Counted from the first letter of the stretch, positions 1 through 10,069 are shown. The stretch: DNA of 45,317 nucleotides from Candidatus Saccharimonadales bacterium (GCA_025449905.1 JANWIN010000012.1:1-45317), one strand, 5' to 3'. The notes: generated by a model not told the origin, from the sequence alone. Numbers and translations are program-made.

Positions 1-2
1 CC

Positions 3-470
3 TTACCTATAATTCATTTTATGAAGGTTGATGTAGAAGGCTTGGAATACGAGGTTTTAAATAGTAATAATTGGCAAAAATTCAGACCGCACGTTATTTG
101 TATTGAGTCTAATCATCTTTTAAAAGACTGGCACGGGCTGTTAAAAGAGGCGGGCTACCAACTAATCTATACGGACGGACTAAATGAATATTTTATAGCC
201 AGCGAAGTAAAAGAAAGCTATAAACTCCAAAATATTACTGAAAAAATAATTAATGAAACCTCAAATGTTTTAAAAGACAGACAATTCAAAGCTTGGAAAA
301 AGGATGTTAACAAAATAAAAAATTTGGAAAATAAGAATCGCAAACAACAGATTGCTTTTGACAGAGCAAAATCACTAACTCTTAAAGATCAAAAATTAAC
401 CAGGCGCGCTAAGCGAGCAGTTTACGGGCTTACTATTGATTGGCTGAGGTATAGAAAAGGTAAAAGCTAA
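3..470 (+). CDS. FkbM-family methyltransferase, C-terminal part (5' truncated by window edge)
   Basis: Frame stays open upstream of the ATG at 21 (LPIIHFMKVDVEGLEYEVL); the KVDVEGLE motif is typical of FkbM methyltransferases. Confidence 0.7.
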   Translation, partial: LPIIHFMKVDVEGLEYEVLNSNNWQKFRPHVICIESNHLLKDWHGLLKEAGYQLIYTDGLNEYFIASEVKESYKLQNITEKIINETSNVLKDRQFKAWKKDVNKIKNLENKNRKQQIAFDRAKSLTLKDQKLTRRAKRAVYGLTIDWLRYRKGKS

Positions 471-549
471 TCATGTCTGCGAGATTTATTAAAATTAAGA
501 CAAATAATTTGGGTTTGCCTGGCAGCCGGCAAAATCATAAGGTATAAGT

Positions 550-1737
550 ATGCCAAAAACCCCTCATATTAAAGTCGATGCCTTCCCATTAGTCGATAAA
601 CATTTTAGCGGCGTAGGCCACGCAACATTGGGCATAGTCCAGGGCTTAGACGAGCTAGCCGGCGAGGGCAAATTGACTTATTCATTAATTGCCCCCCGGC
701 GCTGGGCTTATAAGCTGGATAAGTACAATCTTTTAAACTACAAACGGATTATTAAAAACCCGTTTCCTAATCGAGTTATCCGCGGTTTTATGAAGTTTCA
801 TCTTAAAGTACCAATGGATTTAATTTTAGGGCCGGGCAATTATTACTTCCCGTCATTCTTGGCCTGGCCAACATGGTTTAGCCGTTCATCAGTAGTCATC
901 CATGACGTCACCTATCTGGCTGTACCAGAATGTGTGCAAAAAGATAACCGCGACTATTTGGCCAAAGTAGCGCCGTTTTCCATTAAAAATTCAAAAAACA
1001 TCATAACCGTCTCTAACTTTAGTAAAAAAGAAATCATTAAATATTATAAATACCCGGCTGATAAAATATCAGTTGCCTATAACTCTGTTAACCAAGCGCT
1101 GTTTTACCGGCGCACCACACAGGAAGTGAAAAGCGTTAGACTGAAATACGATATTTATCGGCCGGATTATATTTTGTCGGTTGGCAACATTGAACCCAGA
1201 AAAAATCAAGAACGGCTAATTGAAGCCTATATGTCACTGCCAAAAGATATAACTGATAAATATGCACTGGTAATAATCGGCGCCGGCGGTTGGAACAACG
1301 AAGCTATTCTTAAAAAAATGCAGGATGCTAAAGAAAAAGGCTTCGTCATTATCAATCCCAAGCATTTTGTGGCTGATGAAGATATGCCGGCGCTTTACAC
1401 AGGGGCAAAATTTTATATATTTCCGCCAATATATGAAGGTTTTGGTATGTCGCCGCTGGAAGCCTTTGCTTGCGGTACGCCGGTTATTGCTTCTAATGTT
1501 ACATCTGTGCCAGAAGCTGTCGGTGACGCCGCGGTTTTTATAAATCCTTACGACGCCCGCGACATTGCCCAAAAAATGAAAAATATGCTTAAAGATTTAG
1601 ATGAAGACCCAGATAAATATTTAGAGGTTATGAAGAAACAAATTGCTAAATTTAGTTGGCACCAAAGCGCAATCACTACAGCCGCTAGCGTAACAGGCAA
1701 GTCAGAAGAATATTTTAAGGATAACAATGAGTATTAG
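550..1737 (+). CDS. GT4-like glycosyltransferase (group 1)
   Basis: ORF; motifs [20 protein letters not shown] and [37 protein letters not shown]. Confidence 0.9.
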   Translation: MPKTPHIKVDAFPLVDKHFSGVGHATLGIVQGLDELAGEGKLTYSLIAPRRWAYKLDKYNLLNYKRIIKNPFPNRVIRGFMKFHLKVPMDLILGPGNYYFPSFLAWPTWFSRSSVVIHDVTYLAVPECVQKDNRDYLAKVAPFSIKNSKNIITVSNFSKKEIIKYYKYPADKISVAYNSVNQALFYRRTTQEVKSVRLKYDIYRPDYILSVGNIEPRKNQERLIEAYMSLPKDITDKYALVIIGAGGWNNEAILKKMQDAKEKGFVIINPKHFVADEDMPALYTGAKFYIFPPIYEGFGMSPLEAFACGTPVIASNVTSVPEAVGDAAVFINPYDARDIAQKMKNMLKDLDEDPDKYLEVMKKQIAKFSWHQSAITTAASVTGKSEEYFKDNNEY

Positions 1738-1740
1738 GGC

Positions 1741-2982
1741 ATGAAAATAGGCGTCGATTTAAGGGCACTGCAAATAGGGCACGAATACCGCGGTATCGGC
1801 GAAGTCGTTAGACGGACGCTTAATACAATCTTTAGCCTCGCCGAGCAGGATAAAACCGGGACTTACGAGTTTATTTTTTTTGAATACAAAGATAAAGATC
1901 CTAAAAAATATTTAAATATTCCACGCGGGCTAAAGTACAAAGAAATATTTTTAGGCAAACAACCCAAGAAAGATACCAGTAGGGAAACTTCCGATAAATT
2001 TAATTACAAACTTCGAACGCTTTTCGGTGATCCCGTGCCACAGGCAGCAGACTGCGACGTTTTCTTACAGTATGATTATTCCTTAGGCGTTCCCAAACAT
2101 ACTAAAAGCCTAGTTTTTGCTAACGACCTTATACCTTTAATATATTGGCGCCATAACTTTACTTCGCCGTGGCTGCATATAAAACACAGAGCTCTGCGCT
2201 CAACACTTAGAACCATACTGCACAACTATGAATACAAACACGTGCTAAAGCGTTCTTATAAAAATGCAACTAAAGTAATTTCCATCTCCGAATACACCAA
2301 AGCCGATTTAGTTAAGCACCTGCACATTAACCCTAAAAAAATCAAGACTATACTTTTAGGCATCAGCCCATTGCCGCTGGATGATAAAGCCCACGAGGCC
2401 AAAAGCGAAACAAAGACACCGACTAAGCCATACTTATTATTTATTGGGGCGGCTGACCCGCGTCGCCGGGCAGTAAACGACCTAATTGCCGCTTTTAATA
2501 ACTTAAAAGCCGAAGGCCGTGATTTGCAGCTAGTACTGGTTGGTGAAAATTTTCAGTCAGCGGAAAATATCCCGACTTTAGTAGTTCGCCAGGCGGTCAC
2601 GGCTTCGTCATATAAAAATGATATTTTAACTCTAGGCTACATTAATGATGAGACTAAGCATAAACTTTACCAAAATGCCTTAGCTTTTGTTTTTCCCAGC
2701 CACTACGAAGGTTTTGGCCTGCCGATACTGGAAGGGATGCTATATGGCTGCCCAGTCATTACTTATAAAAATTCATCTATTCCAGAAGTCGGCGGCGAGC
2801 AGGCCATATATGTTAAAAATTGGCAGGGTATTTGGGAAGCTGTCCGCAAGCTAATGGATTATTCGCCTGATGAAAGAAAAACATTAATCGATGCTGGTAA
2901 AAAACATGCTGCCAGCTTCAATTGGGATAAAACCGCCGAAGAACTATTTACCGAGCTAAAGAGCCTAGCAGGCAATAGCTGA
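1741..2982 (+). CDS. GT4-like glycosyltransferase (group 1)
   Basis: ORF; LLFIGAADPRRR and FPSHYEGFGLPILEGMLYGCPVITYKNSSIPEVGG motifs. Confidence 0.9.
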   Translation: MKIGVDLRALQIGHEYRGIGEVVRRTLNTIFSLAEQDKTGTYEFIFFEYKDKDPKKYLNIPRGLKYKEIFLGKQPKKDTSRETSDKFNYKLRTLFGDPVPQAADCDVFLQYDYSLGVPKHTKSLVFANDLIPLIYWRHNFTSPWLHIKHRALRSTLRTILHNYEYKHVLKRSYKNATKVISISEYTKADLVKHLHINPKKIKTILLGISPLPLDDKAHEAKSETKTPTKPYLLFIGAADPRRRAVNDLIAAFNNLKAEGRDLQLVLVGENFQSAENIPTLVVRQAVTASSYKNDILTLGYINDETKHKLYQNALAFVFPSHYEGFGLPILEGMLYGCPVITYKNSSIPEVGGEQAIYVKNWQGIWEAVRKLMDYSPDERKTLIDAGKKHAASFNWDKTAEELFTELKSLAGNS

Positions 2983-2987
2983 TTTAT

Positions 2988-3581
2988 TTAATTACTTTGG
3001 GACTGACTTGTGACATATTCACCAAAAGCTTGCTGTATCTTTGAGTAGTCCGCAGAGACTTTGTCGTAGTTTCCTTTATCGACACTCAGGGTTAAATAAT
3101 AGGTCTTGTTAGAAAACGGAAAGATGATCATGTTATAAACGGTGTTTTTGTCAGTGTAGTGAATTTCTACAACCTTATGTTTGTTAACAGTAGTTACTTT
3201 CTTGTCGACTAGTTTAAAATTATTAATTTCTTTGGATAGTTTTTTGGCCACACCATCTGGAAGATCTTCAATTTTAAAGTCACTAGCAAGCTTGCCAGAT
3301 TGAGCACGGGCTGTGACAGTAGCGTCAGGATTATGCCGGCGGACCTTTAAAATTACATTGGCATTGATTTCATCTGGCAGTAAGGTATCGCTTTCTGTCC
3401 AGCCAGCCGGGTATTTTATTTTACCCTTAGTTTCTGGCTTTTGACTGCTAGCAGTATTACCATTTTTTGACCTGGAAGAATCACTGTTATTTTTACCCAA
3501 GTTGTAGCTAATAACGCCAACAACAAGTATAAACAATACAATTAAAACTAATCTTGGATTTATTTTTTTAAATCGAGACAT
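2988..3581 (-). CDS. Membrane-anchored secreted protein, unknown function
   Basis: N-terminal TM segment (LVLIVLFILVVGVISYNLG) then Ser/Asn-rich linker and soluble domain; -10-like TATACT 7 nt upstream of the ATG. Confidence 0.75.
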   Translation of the reverse strand: MSRFKKINPRLVLIVLFILVVGVISYNLGKNNSDSSRSKNGNTASSQKPETKGKIKYPAGWTESDTLLPDEINANVILKVRRHNPDATVTARAQSGKLASDFKIEDLPDGVAKKLSKEINNFKLVDKKVTTVNKHKVVEIHYTDKNTVYNMIIFPFSNKTYYLTLSVDKGNYDKVSADYSKIQQAFGEYVTSQSQSN

Positions 3582-3626
3582 GGATACAAGTATATTTTAG
3601 GAAAGAATTTTATGCAAAGCTGGCAA

Positions 3627-4193
3627 TTAGTCATTAAGTTTTAATGACGAAAAGAGGGTTGTAAAATTCTGGTAATAACGAGCATTGTCTTGGCCCAAAC
3701 TTTCGCAATAAGCTATGACTTGTATTTTTTTGCCCAAGGCAATTATCTCTACTCGGTTTATTTTTTGCTCTTTTTTGCCGTATTCCATTTCCAACAGAAC
3801 TCCTTTAGCTTCGCCGAACTTTACCAGGTTCAAAGCCGAGTTCTCATTAGTAAGCTTAACGTCTGGATGCAGTTTTTTAACTTCCTTTAAAAGCCCGTCT
3901 CTAAGATCGCTAGTACTGGTAGTACCGCCCCTAGCTAAACTAGACTGAGAGATTATACAACTTGCACGAGAGTCTCCCGGTGGGCGGTAGCCATACAAAA
4001 AACCCGGGTTTAAAGCGGTGAGTTCACTGCGCGGTATTACCTCAAATTTTTTACTTATGTTAAATGTCAAGCCAATCGAGCTATCAGCTACGCTGTTATA
4101 GTTATTTTCTGGCCGAGTTAGCAGCCACCCGACTATTACTAGAATGGAAATTAATCCAAAGGCAATCAATAAACGCATGAATCTATTTTCCAT
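3627..4193 (-). CDS. Membrane-anchored secreted protein, unknown function
   Basis: N-terminal TM anchor (LLIAFGLISILVIVGWLL); same architecture as the neighbouring gene; extended -10-like TGCTAAGAT 7 nt upstream of the ATG. Confidence 0.75.
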   Translation of the reverse strand: MENRFMRLLIAFGLISILVIVGWLLTRPENNYNSVADSSIGLTFNISKKFEVIPRSELTALNPGFLYGYRPPGDSRASCIISQSSLARGGTTSTSDLRDGLLKEVKKLHPDVKLTNENSALNLVKFGEAKGVLLEMEYGKKEQKINRVEIIALGKKIQVIAYCESLGQDNARYYQNFTTLFSSLKLND

Positions 4194-4223
4194 ATCGGTA
4201 ATCTTAGCAGGTCGAGACGCTCT

Positions 4224-4251
4224 AAAACAAACAACTCCCCGAAGGGAGCTG
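4224..4251 (-). terminator. Intrinsic terminator downstream of the 318-aa surface protein gene
   Basis: Minus strand CAGCTCCC-TTCG-GGGAGTTG (8 bp, one G-U, UUCG loop) followed by TTTGTTTT. Confidence 0.85.
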
Positions 4252-4274
4252 CTTGCTTAGTGAACTAACTGAAT

Positions 4275-5231
4275 CTATTCGTTAGATACAGCAGTCCAAG
4301 TGTTGGTTGCAGTACATGCTCTAAGCGTAGCGTCTGCACCACCATCGGTGTCTAGGAACAGCGAACCTGTTACACAGGTTGATGGGTTAGCTGAACCAGA
4401 ACTAATTGTTGTTCCTGCGGCTAAGCGGATATCAGCTGTGCCGTAGTCAACAAGCGAGCTTCCACCTACATCAGAGAATGCAGCGTGATACAGGTCTAGG
4501 CCGTAGTTAAAGTGCGTGCCTGACGCCGGGCTGGTGTAGGCTACACCATAAGCAGCGTTACCAACTGTAGCCGTGCTACCGTCACCGCTGTCAATAACTG
4601 CGGTGAAACCGTTAGCCAGCGTACCAGTAGTTGAACCATCAGAGCCGATTAGACCTATGACTCCGGCTTTAGTACCTGCGGTGTCACTAGTATCAACGTT
4701 GTAAGCACCGACTACACCAGAGTGGTAAACGTAGTCATTGCCACTTGCTGTTGGAGTTAGCGTACTACCGTGAAGATTACCCATTATAGGCGACAGGAAT
4801 ACACTATCGTCACCGGCAGCTCCTTCTAGTGTCAAATCACCGGCTAGGTTTTGGTAAGAGCCTGCTGAAGTTGTTCCTAAAGTAACATCTGAAGTAACCG
4901 CACCATCTGCTCGGTCAGCGTTACCAAGCGCTACAGCATTGCCGAGCTCACTCTTATCGACTGAATTACTGGCAATATCTACTTTGCGTACGCTAGCAGT
5001 TCCAAGATCTTCAGTTTGAATAGTACCATTTCTAATATCGCCCGATTCAATTGTGCCTTGTGCAATTTTAGCGCTAGTAACAGCGCCGCTCATAAGATCA
5101 TTGTTCGAAACACAATCGTCACAAGCTAGAGCCCCAGCTCTGGTAGAGCCCAGCCCAGCAATTGCTAATGCAGCAGTTAATGCTACAGCAATGGCTACAG
5201 CCGTGCTTTTTAAGTTAATAGTATACGTCAT
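4275..5231 (-). CDS. Secreted repetitive surface protein
   Basis: Signal peptide (STAVAIAVALTAALAIAGLGSTRAGA); N-terminal SGAVTSAKIAQGTIESGDIRNGTIQTEDLG repeats; Gly/Ser/Thr-rich body. Confidence 0.8.
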   Translation of the reverse strand: MTYTINLKSTAVAIAVALTAALAIAGLGSTRAGALACDDCVSNNDLMSGAVTSAKIAQGTIESGDIRNGTIQTEDLGTASVRKVDIASNSVDKSELGNAVALGNADRADGAVTSDVTLGTTSAGSYQNLAGDLTLEGAAGDDSVFLSPIMGNLHGSTLTPTASGNDYVYHSGVVGAYNVDTSDTAGTKAGVIGLIGSDGSTTGTLANGFTAVIDSGDGSTATVGNAAYGVAYTSPASGTHFNYGLDLYHAAFSDVGGSSLVDYGTADIRLAAGTTISSGSANPSTCVTGSLFLDTDGGADATLRACTATNTWTAVSNE

Positions 5232-5287
5232 TTAAAATGCCCCCTTCTTAATTTTGTTATATATACATTTGGGATTTGTACCTCTTA

Positions 5288-5316
5288 ATACTAGAAGATA
5301 CACTTGGGGCCGTCAA
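5288..5316 (-). promoter_or_regulatory. Sigma70-like promoter for the 318-aa surface protein gene
   Basis: Minus strand TTGACG-17 nt-TAGTAT, with an AAGGGGG Shine-Dalgarno before the ATG. Confidence 0.65.
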
Positions 5317-5447
5317 CCTGCTTACGCTTGCTTGTGGAAAAGTACTCAAGCTTCATTGTTCGATTATACCAACTTCAATATTTAAATTTATTGACAGAGA
5401 TGGGGTTAAAGTAGACTAAAGGTGTGACTTAAGCTATCTTGTAGGCA

Positions 5448-7538
5448 GTGTTTAAACGACCTATTAGCAGAAAACGGGACTGGTTGGCGCGCGCCATTGA
5501 CTTATTGCCTGTAGTTGCACCGGTATTTTTAGCTGTTTTCAGCTTAGTAGCTGTAGCTTTTTTAGTGGGTGACTCTTTTAAAGATGAATACATCTGGTCA
5601 GTTGGCTTGATTGCCGCGTCACTAGCCAGCTGGTTGGTAGCCAAACATGCTAGGTTTAACAATACCCCCGGCAGCAGTTATGAAAAAAAACTGTGCGGAC
5701 TCTTATTAATAGTAGGCGTAATTATCTGGACCGGTTTCAACGGCCTACATACCTCACAGCATGTTTATACCAATCGAGACCCGGCAACCTATGCGGTAAC
5801 CGGCGCTTGGCTGACTAAACATGACAACTTACACATTGCTAAACCCAATGTTGTTAGTAACTTGGCAGGGGTGAATTACACCAGCGCTGGCTTTGGCCAA
5901 AGTACAAAGGATAGAGAGATATTTGCCCAAGGAGTGCACTTACTGCCAGCTTTACTGGGTCTAGGCGGCCGAGTTGTCGGCGTTGGTGCGATGCTTCATA
6001 TTAACGTTATTTTTGGCGCAGTAGCCCTAATGGCGATTTATGGCTTTGCCAGATTCTTAGTCAGACCGCGCTGGGCGCTGGTGGCTACAACCATCTTAGC
6101 CGGCTCACTGCCCCTTATTTATTTTTCCAGAGATACCTACACCGAGCCCTTAACAGCGGCCTTCATCTTTGGCTGTTTGTCCTTAATATGGCTGGCGCAA
6201 ACCACAAAAAAATATAGCCTTTGGTTTTTAGCCGGTATCCTAGCCGGCGCCGGCGCCATGGTACGAATTGACGCCTATTTAACTATTGCGGCCATAGTCG
6301 GTGCAGCCATGATGTTTGTGATTCTGGCCGACAAAAAAGACCGAAAAAGACAATCAATCCAAACCGGCTTATTGTTACTAGGCACTGCTATAACAGCGGT
6401 CATTGGCTGGCTGGACGTTTCGCGCTTGTCCAGCGGCTACTACATCGACCAACTGTCACACATTAAACCCGAATTATTCTTGATTCTTGCTATCTTTATA
6501 GCTGGCATACTAGGAGCATTGTTAGCTTGGCATACAGGAATATTAAAATGGCTGGACGATAAAACCCGCCGCTGGCGGGGCACTGCGGTGGTTGTATTAG
6601 TTATAGTTTTTGGATTAGCTTTAGCCAGCCGTCCCCTTTGGTATCAATCATACCGAGTACCACACAACCCCGCTAAACTGCTGGCTGCCGGCAGGGATCC
6701 TAACCCCAAAAGAACCTACAACGAAAGCACGCTGAATTGGTTAGCTTGGTATATTGGCCCAATTATGGTGATTGCCGGCTTTGGCGGGCTGGCGATTGTG
6801 TCTTATAGATTACTCAAGTCTGAAAAACACAGAGCCCTGCTGTTATTGCCAGCTGTAACAGTTGTTGGTATAACCTCAGCACTCTATTTGGTAAGACCGC
6901 GGATTGCACCTGATCAAATTTGGGCTTCTCGGCGGCTCTTGCCAATTATTATGCCTGGCTTTTTAGTAATGGGTGCTGTCGGTTTAGAGCAGCTCTATGG
7001 ATTTAAATCGCCTAAACTAAAAATTCGCGGCCAGACTCTAGCGACGATTGCGGCGACTGCAGCGGTTATTAGTCCTTTAGTGGTTACCTATCCGTTTATT
7101 CACCGTCGTAATTATGTCCCAATGCTGGGGCAAGTCTTAACAACTTGTGACAACCTGCCAAAAAAATCTGTAGTGTTTTGGACTGGCCTTGGCCGGCTAG
7201 AAGCAGTTCAACCAACCAGGACATTTTGCGATGCTGCTGCCTATGGCATTAAAGAACCAAACCAAACAAGTTTAGCCCAGTTGGCTAAGCAGGCTTATGC
7301 CAAAGGCTACCAGCCTATCTTGGGTGTTTTTGGCCGAGATTTTATATATATAAAGAATAAAAACTTAGGCCAGATGTCACTGGTAAGCAGTATTGACTAC
7401 GGTGTTATTGATCAACCGAAAGACTTATTCCCGCGTAATTGGCACACCGTTAATAGGCAAGTCATGCTGGGCGAGCTGCAACCTGACGGCAGCGTTAAGC
7501 CGCTCACTCGAGTAGTTAACGGCCAAACACAAAACTAA
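5448..7538 (+). CDS. Polytopic membrane protein, GT-C/GT39-like glycosyltransferase
   Basis: About a dozen TM segments; early luminal NRDPATYAVTGAWL and later RDTYTEPLTAAFIFG, resembling dolichyl-phosphate-mannose mannosyltransferase-like proteins. Confidence 0.65.
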   Translation: MFKRPISRKRDWLARAIDLLPVVAPVFLAVFSLVAVAFLVGDSFKDEYIWSVGLIAASLASWLVAKHARFNNTPGSSYEKKLCGLLLIVGVIIWTGFNGLHTSQHVYTNRDPATYAVTGAWLTKHDNLHIAKPNVVSNLAGVNYTSAGFGQSTKDREIFAQGVHLLPALLGLGGRVVGVGAMLHINVIFGAVALMAIYGFARFLVRPRWALVATTILAGSLPLIYFSRDTYTEPLTAAFIFGCLSLIWLAQTTKKYSLWFLAGILAGAGAMVRIDAYLTIAAIVGAAMMFVILADKKDRKRQSIQTGLLLLGTAITAVIGWLDVSRLSSGYYIDQLSHIKPELFLILAIFIAGILGALLAWHTGILKWLDDKTRRWRGTAVVVLVIVFGLALASRPLWYQSYRVPHNPAKLLAAGRDPNPKRTYNESTLNWLAWYIGPIMVIAGFGGLAIVSYRLLKSEKHRALLLLPAVTVVGITSALYLVRPRIAPDQIWASRRLLPIIMPGFLVMGAVGLEQLYGFKSPKLKIRGQTLATIAATAAVISPLVVTYPFIHRRNYVPMLGQVLTTCDNLPKKSVVFWTGLGRLEAVQPTRTFCDAAAYGIKEPNQTSLAQLAKQAYAKGYQPILGVFGRDFIYIKNKNLGQMSLVSSIDYGVIDQPKDLFPRNWHTVNRQVMLGELQPDGSVKPLTRVVNGQTQN

Positions 7539-9426
7539 CTTCAGCCGTGCCATTATTGTCATAAGTTAGATAATAAGTATTGCCGCGCCGTATACCTATT
7601 TCATCCCGGTGATCTTTATCCCAGTCGCCGGCTAGACCAATATCGCTGGCTTGACCAAAACTAAAGCTGACTTCAGCCTTACCGTTTTTATCATAGTTTA
7701 AGTAATATTTATTAAGTCGTTTTAGTCCAACTTCATCCCGACCGTCCTTGTCCCAATCGCCAGCCAGCGGTGTGTCGCTGTCCTGACCAAAACTAAAGGA
7801 AGCTTCGCTATCGCTGTCATTGTTATAGTTAAGATAAAACTTACTGCCGCGCCGTATACCTATCTCATCGCGACCGTCCTTGTCCCAATCGCCAGCAATT
7901 GGCGCGTCACTAGCTTGACCAAAACTAAAGCTGACTTCGGCATCACTGTCGCGGCCGTAATTTAAATAATAAGTACTGCCACGCTTTAGGCCTATCTCAT
8001 CGCGGCCATCACCGTCCCAGTCGCCGGCAATCGGCGTATCATCATCACGTCCAAAACTGAATGAATCGTCACTACTGCCGTCATTGTTATAATTAAGTAA
8101 ATAAGTACTGCCACGCTTCAGCGCAATCTCATCGCGACCATCGCCGTCCCAGTCGCCAGCCACGGCCACATCCGGTTCGTTATCGTTATTTGTTAATGAA
8201 GCGTCCTTAACATCACCAGCGGCCAGATTGCCATAAGTTGTATCACTGCTGGAAGGATTGCCAGTGATTAGGGTGTATTTAATGTCGCCATCAGCATCAC
8301 TATCGTCAAGCCCAGTAATAGTCACTTCGTTATTTTCCGGGTGATTCCAATTAGAGGGCGTGATAGTTTTACTGGTGACGCCGCTAAGGGTAGCCTCGGC
8401 TGTGTTAGAAATGCTCAAGGGAATAGTGACATTAGCCGTGGGCTGGGTGACCAGCGAAAAACGAACCTCGGCTGTAGCACCCGATTCGCTAGAGCTGGAA
8501 TCGGTGACCGAAACTTTAATCGGCGTGGTCAGCGTGCTGCCAAACCAGTCATTATACAGCCGCCAAAAATTACGGTTGCCGTAAGCACTGCAAGAATTAC
8601 CAGTACCATATAGGTTATCTAAAGCTGCTTGGTTAGGTGTATAAGGCGTGTAGTTATAAAGACCGGCCGTAGCTTGGCTGCTCATATATATATTCTTGCC
8701 GCCACAGCTGGAATTAGGATTGTACTGAACAAAGCTGGTTTGACCGCCTTGATGGTTATATGAATCACCATTTTTAGCGTAGCGTTGAAACTGACGAGCG
8801 GCGTAATAAATTTGATTGAAAAAGCCTTCATACTGGTCATAGCAACCATTATTGTTGCCGTCAACACTGTGCGGCAGATCAGAATCAGGACAGCCATAGC
8901 CCATAGCTTTAGTGTATTGAACCTTCCACGGCCAATCATCAGTTACCAAGCTTTCCTCTTTTTGCAGGGTTACCAGTAAAACTTTCGGGCTGATGTCACA
9001 AGCAGTAGCGATTTTAGAAATGATAGTCGCGGCGCTTTTCTTGACACCGCCGGATGAAGCTATAGAACTAGTGCAATAACTATCAGCAGCTTTAGATGGA
9101 ATGGTCTTAGTAGCGTTTTTTAGACAGGTATAAGGCGGGGGATTACCGCGTGAGCTGCCATACTGAGCGCGAGTAGTTGAGCCACTGTAAATTTCTTCAC
9201 CCTGGGTATCGCAGTCGGGTACCTTGCTATTTAAAAAACTTTGAATCTCGCCGGCGCTCATGGAAGTATGTTTAAAGAAGATGGCATCATCAATTATTCG
9301 GCCAGCCTTAAAACTACTGCCCGATAAAGCCGAAACAGACGATAGCGGAAATGCCAAGATTATAGCTAAGCAAAGTATTCCTAGAGTCTCGAAAAAACTA
9401 AGCTTGATTACCGTCGTCTTAGACAT
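7516..9426 (-). CDS. Secreted protein: lysozyme/transglycosylase-like N-terminal domain, Calx-beta-like region, FG-GAP/VCBS-type repeats
   Basis: Signal peptide; ISPKVLLVTLQKEESLV...AMGYGCPDSD...GFFNQIYYAARQFQRYA; five repeats with the AGDWDGDGRDEIGLKRG core. Confidence 0.75.
   Translation of the reverse strand: MSKTTVIKLSFFETLGILCLAIILAFPLSSVSALSGSSFKAGRIIDDAIFFKHTSMSAGEIQSFLNSKVPDCDTQGEEIYSGSTTRAQYGSSRGNPPPYTCLKNATKTIPSKAADSYCTSSIASSGGVKKSAATIISKIATACDISPKVLLVTLQKEESLVTDDWPWKVQYTKAMGYGCPDSDLPHSVDGNNNGCYDQYEGFFNQIYYAARQFQRYAKNGDSYNHQGGQTSFVQYNPNSSCGGKNIYMSSQATAGLYNYTPYTPNQAALDNLYGTGNSCSAYGNRNFWRLYNDWFGSTLTTPIKVSVTDSSSSESGATAEVRFSLVTQPTANVTIPLSISNTAEATLSGVTSKTITPSNWNHPENNEVTITGLDDSDADGDIKYTLITGNPSSSDTTYGNLAAGDVKDASLTNNDNEPDVAVAGDWDGDGRDEIALKRGSTYLLNYNNDGSSDDSFSFGRDDDTPIAGDWDGDGRDEIGLKRGSTYYLNYGRDSDAEVSFSFGQASDAPIAGDWDKDGRDEIGIRRGSKFYLNYNNDSDSEASFSFGQDSDTPLAGDWDKDGRDEVGLKRLNKYYLNYDKNGKAEVSFSFGQASDIGLAGDWDKDHRDEIGIRRGNTYYLTYDNNGTAEVSFVFGR
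7519..8172 (-). repeat. Five tandem repeats of about 44 aa (132 nt), FG-GAP/VCBS-like
   Basis: Repeated [IL]AGDWD[GK]DGRDEIG[LI][KR]RGSxYYLNYxxDxxAEVSFSFGQxSD aligned by eye in the 7516-9426 ORF. Confidence 0.85.
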
Positions 9427-9429
9427 AGT

Positions 9430-9990
9430 TTAATTAACCTTAACCGTTTGCCCCGCTGAAGTGCCTTCAGCATTAGTTGATGAATAGCTAACTGTCAATG
9501 TCCAGTTACCCCCAACCGGAAATTTACTGCGAGCGATTTTTATTGGCGGGCAAGTGGTGTGGTTGAAGTCCTGTATGCCTTTAGATGTACCCGTGACATC
9601 GGCGTAGCCAGCTTTGGTAAATTTTGCGGTGCAAGTGCCGTTCTCTTCAAAGATACCATTTACATAAGCTCGAACATCAGTTAATTCTTGGCCGGGAGCC
9701 GGCGTGGAGATAACGGGCGTAACTTGTTTTTTATCGCTTGAGCCGTCGGTTGAGCTATGTTTCTGAGAATGCTTGCTAGGAACGTTGTTACTGTCGGTGG
9801 TATCTGCTGAATCATTGTCAGTAGCATTAGTATTTTGCGTGGGGTGGCTGTCGGTGTCATTGGCTGCTTCATCGTTGTCGGCTAGAGCCCAGGCCAGACC
9901 GCCGCCAACTAAAACAACAGCGGCAGCAGCTACTAATAAAGTTTTTTTGCTACGAAAGAAGCTTTTTTTAGACTTTGTATTTTTCACCAT
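9430..9990 (-). CDS. Secreted/membrane-anchored protein with Thr/Asn/Ser-rich linker and Ig-like C-terminal domain
   Basis: N-terminal TM (TLLVAAAAVVLVGGGLAWALA), low-complexity linker; starts just upstream of the 7516-9426 gene. Confidence 0.75.
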   Translation of the reverse strand: MVKNTKSKKSFFRSKKTLLVAAAAVVLVGGGLAWALADNDEAANDTDSHPTQNTNATDNDSADTTDSNNVPSKHSQKHSSTDGSSDKKQVTPVISTPAPGQELTDVRAYVNGIFEENGTCTAKFTKAGYADVTGTSKGIQDFNHTTCPPIKIARSKFPVGGNWTLTVSYSSTNAEGTSAGQTVKVN

Positions 9991-9999
9991 ACTTTTTGA

Positions 10000-10028
10000 A
10001 TTATAGCAAATTTTAACTGGTTTGTCAA
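10000..10028 (-). promoter_or_regulatory. Consensus sigma70-like promoter for the 9990-7516 gene pair
   Basis: Minus strand TTGACA-17 nt-TATAAT (extended TGCTATAAT); ATG 9 nt downstream of the -10. Confidence 0.85.
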
Positions 10029-10069
10029 TCTTGGCAAAATGGCCAAAATATCAAATTATAGTGTCCGCT

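Noticed and set aside
473-547. 24-aa ORF MSARFIKIKTNNLGLPGSRQNHKV between the first two genes
   Set aside because: No Shine-Dalgarno or promoter support beyond chance; probably intergenic.
1234-1572. 112-aa minus-strand ORF inside the glycosyltransferase
   Set aside because: Antisense to a clear GT4 domain, no supporting signals.
5391-5419. TTGACA upstream of the 5448 membrane protein as a full promoter
   Set aside because: The -35 is perfect, but the -10 at normal spacing (TAGACT/GACTAA) is poor and an alternative TATCTT lies 7 nt before the GTG; not resolved well enough to list.
8341-8979. Several overlapping small ORFs on both strands inside the 636-aa secreted protein
   Set aside because: All lie within a coherent long ORF with a signal peptide and repeats.
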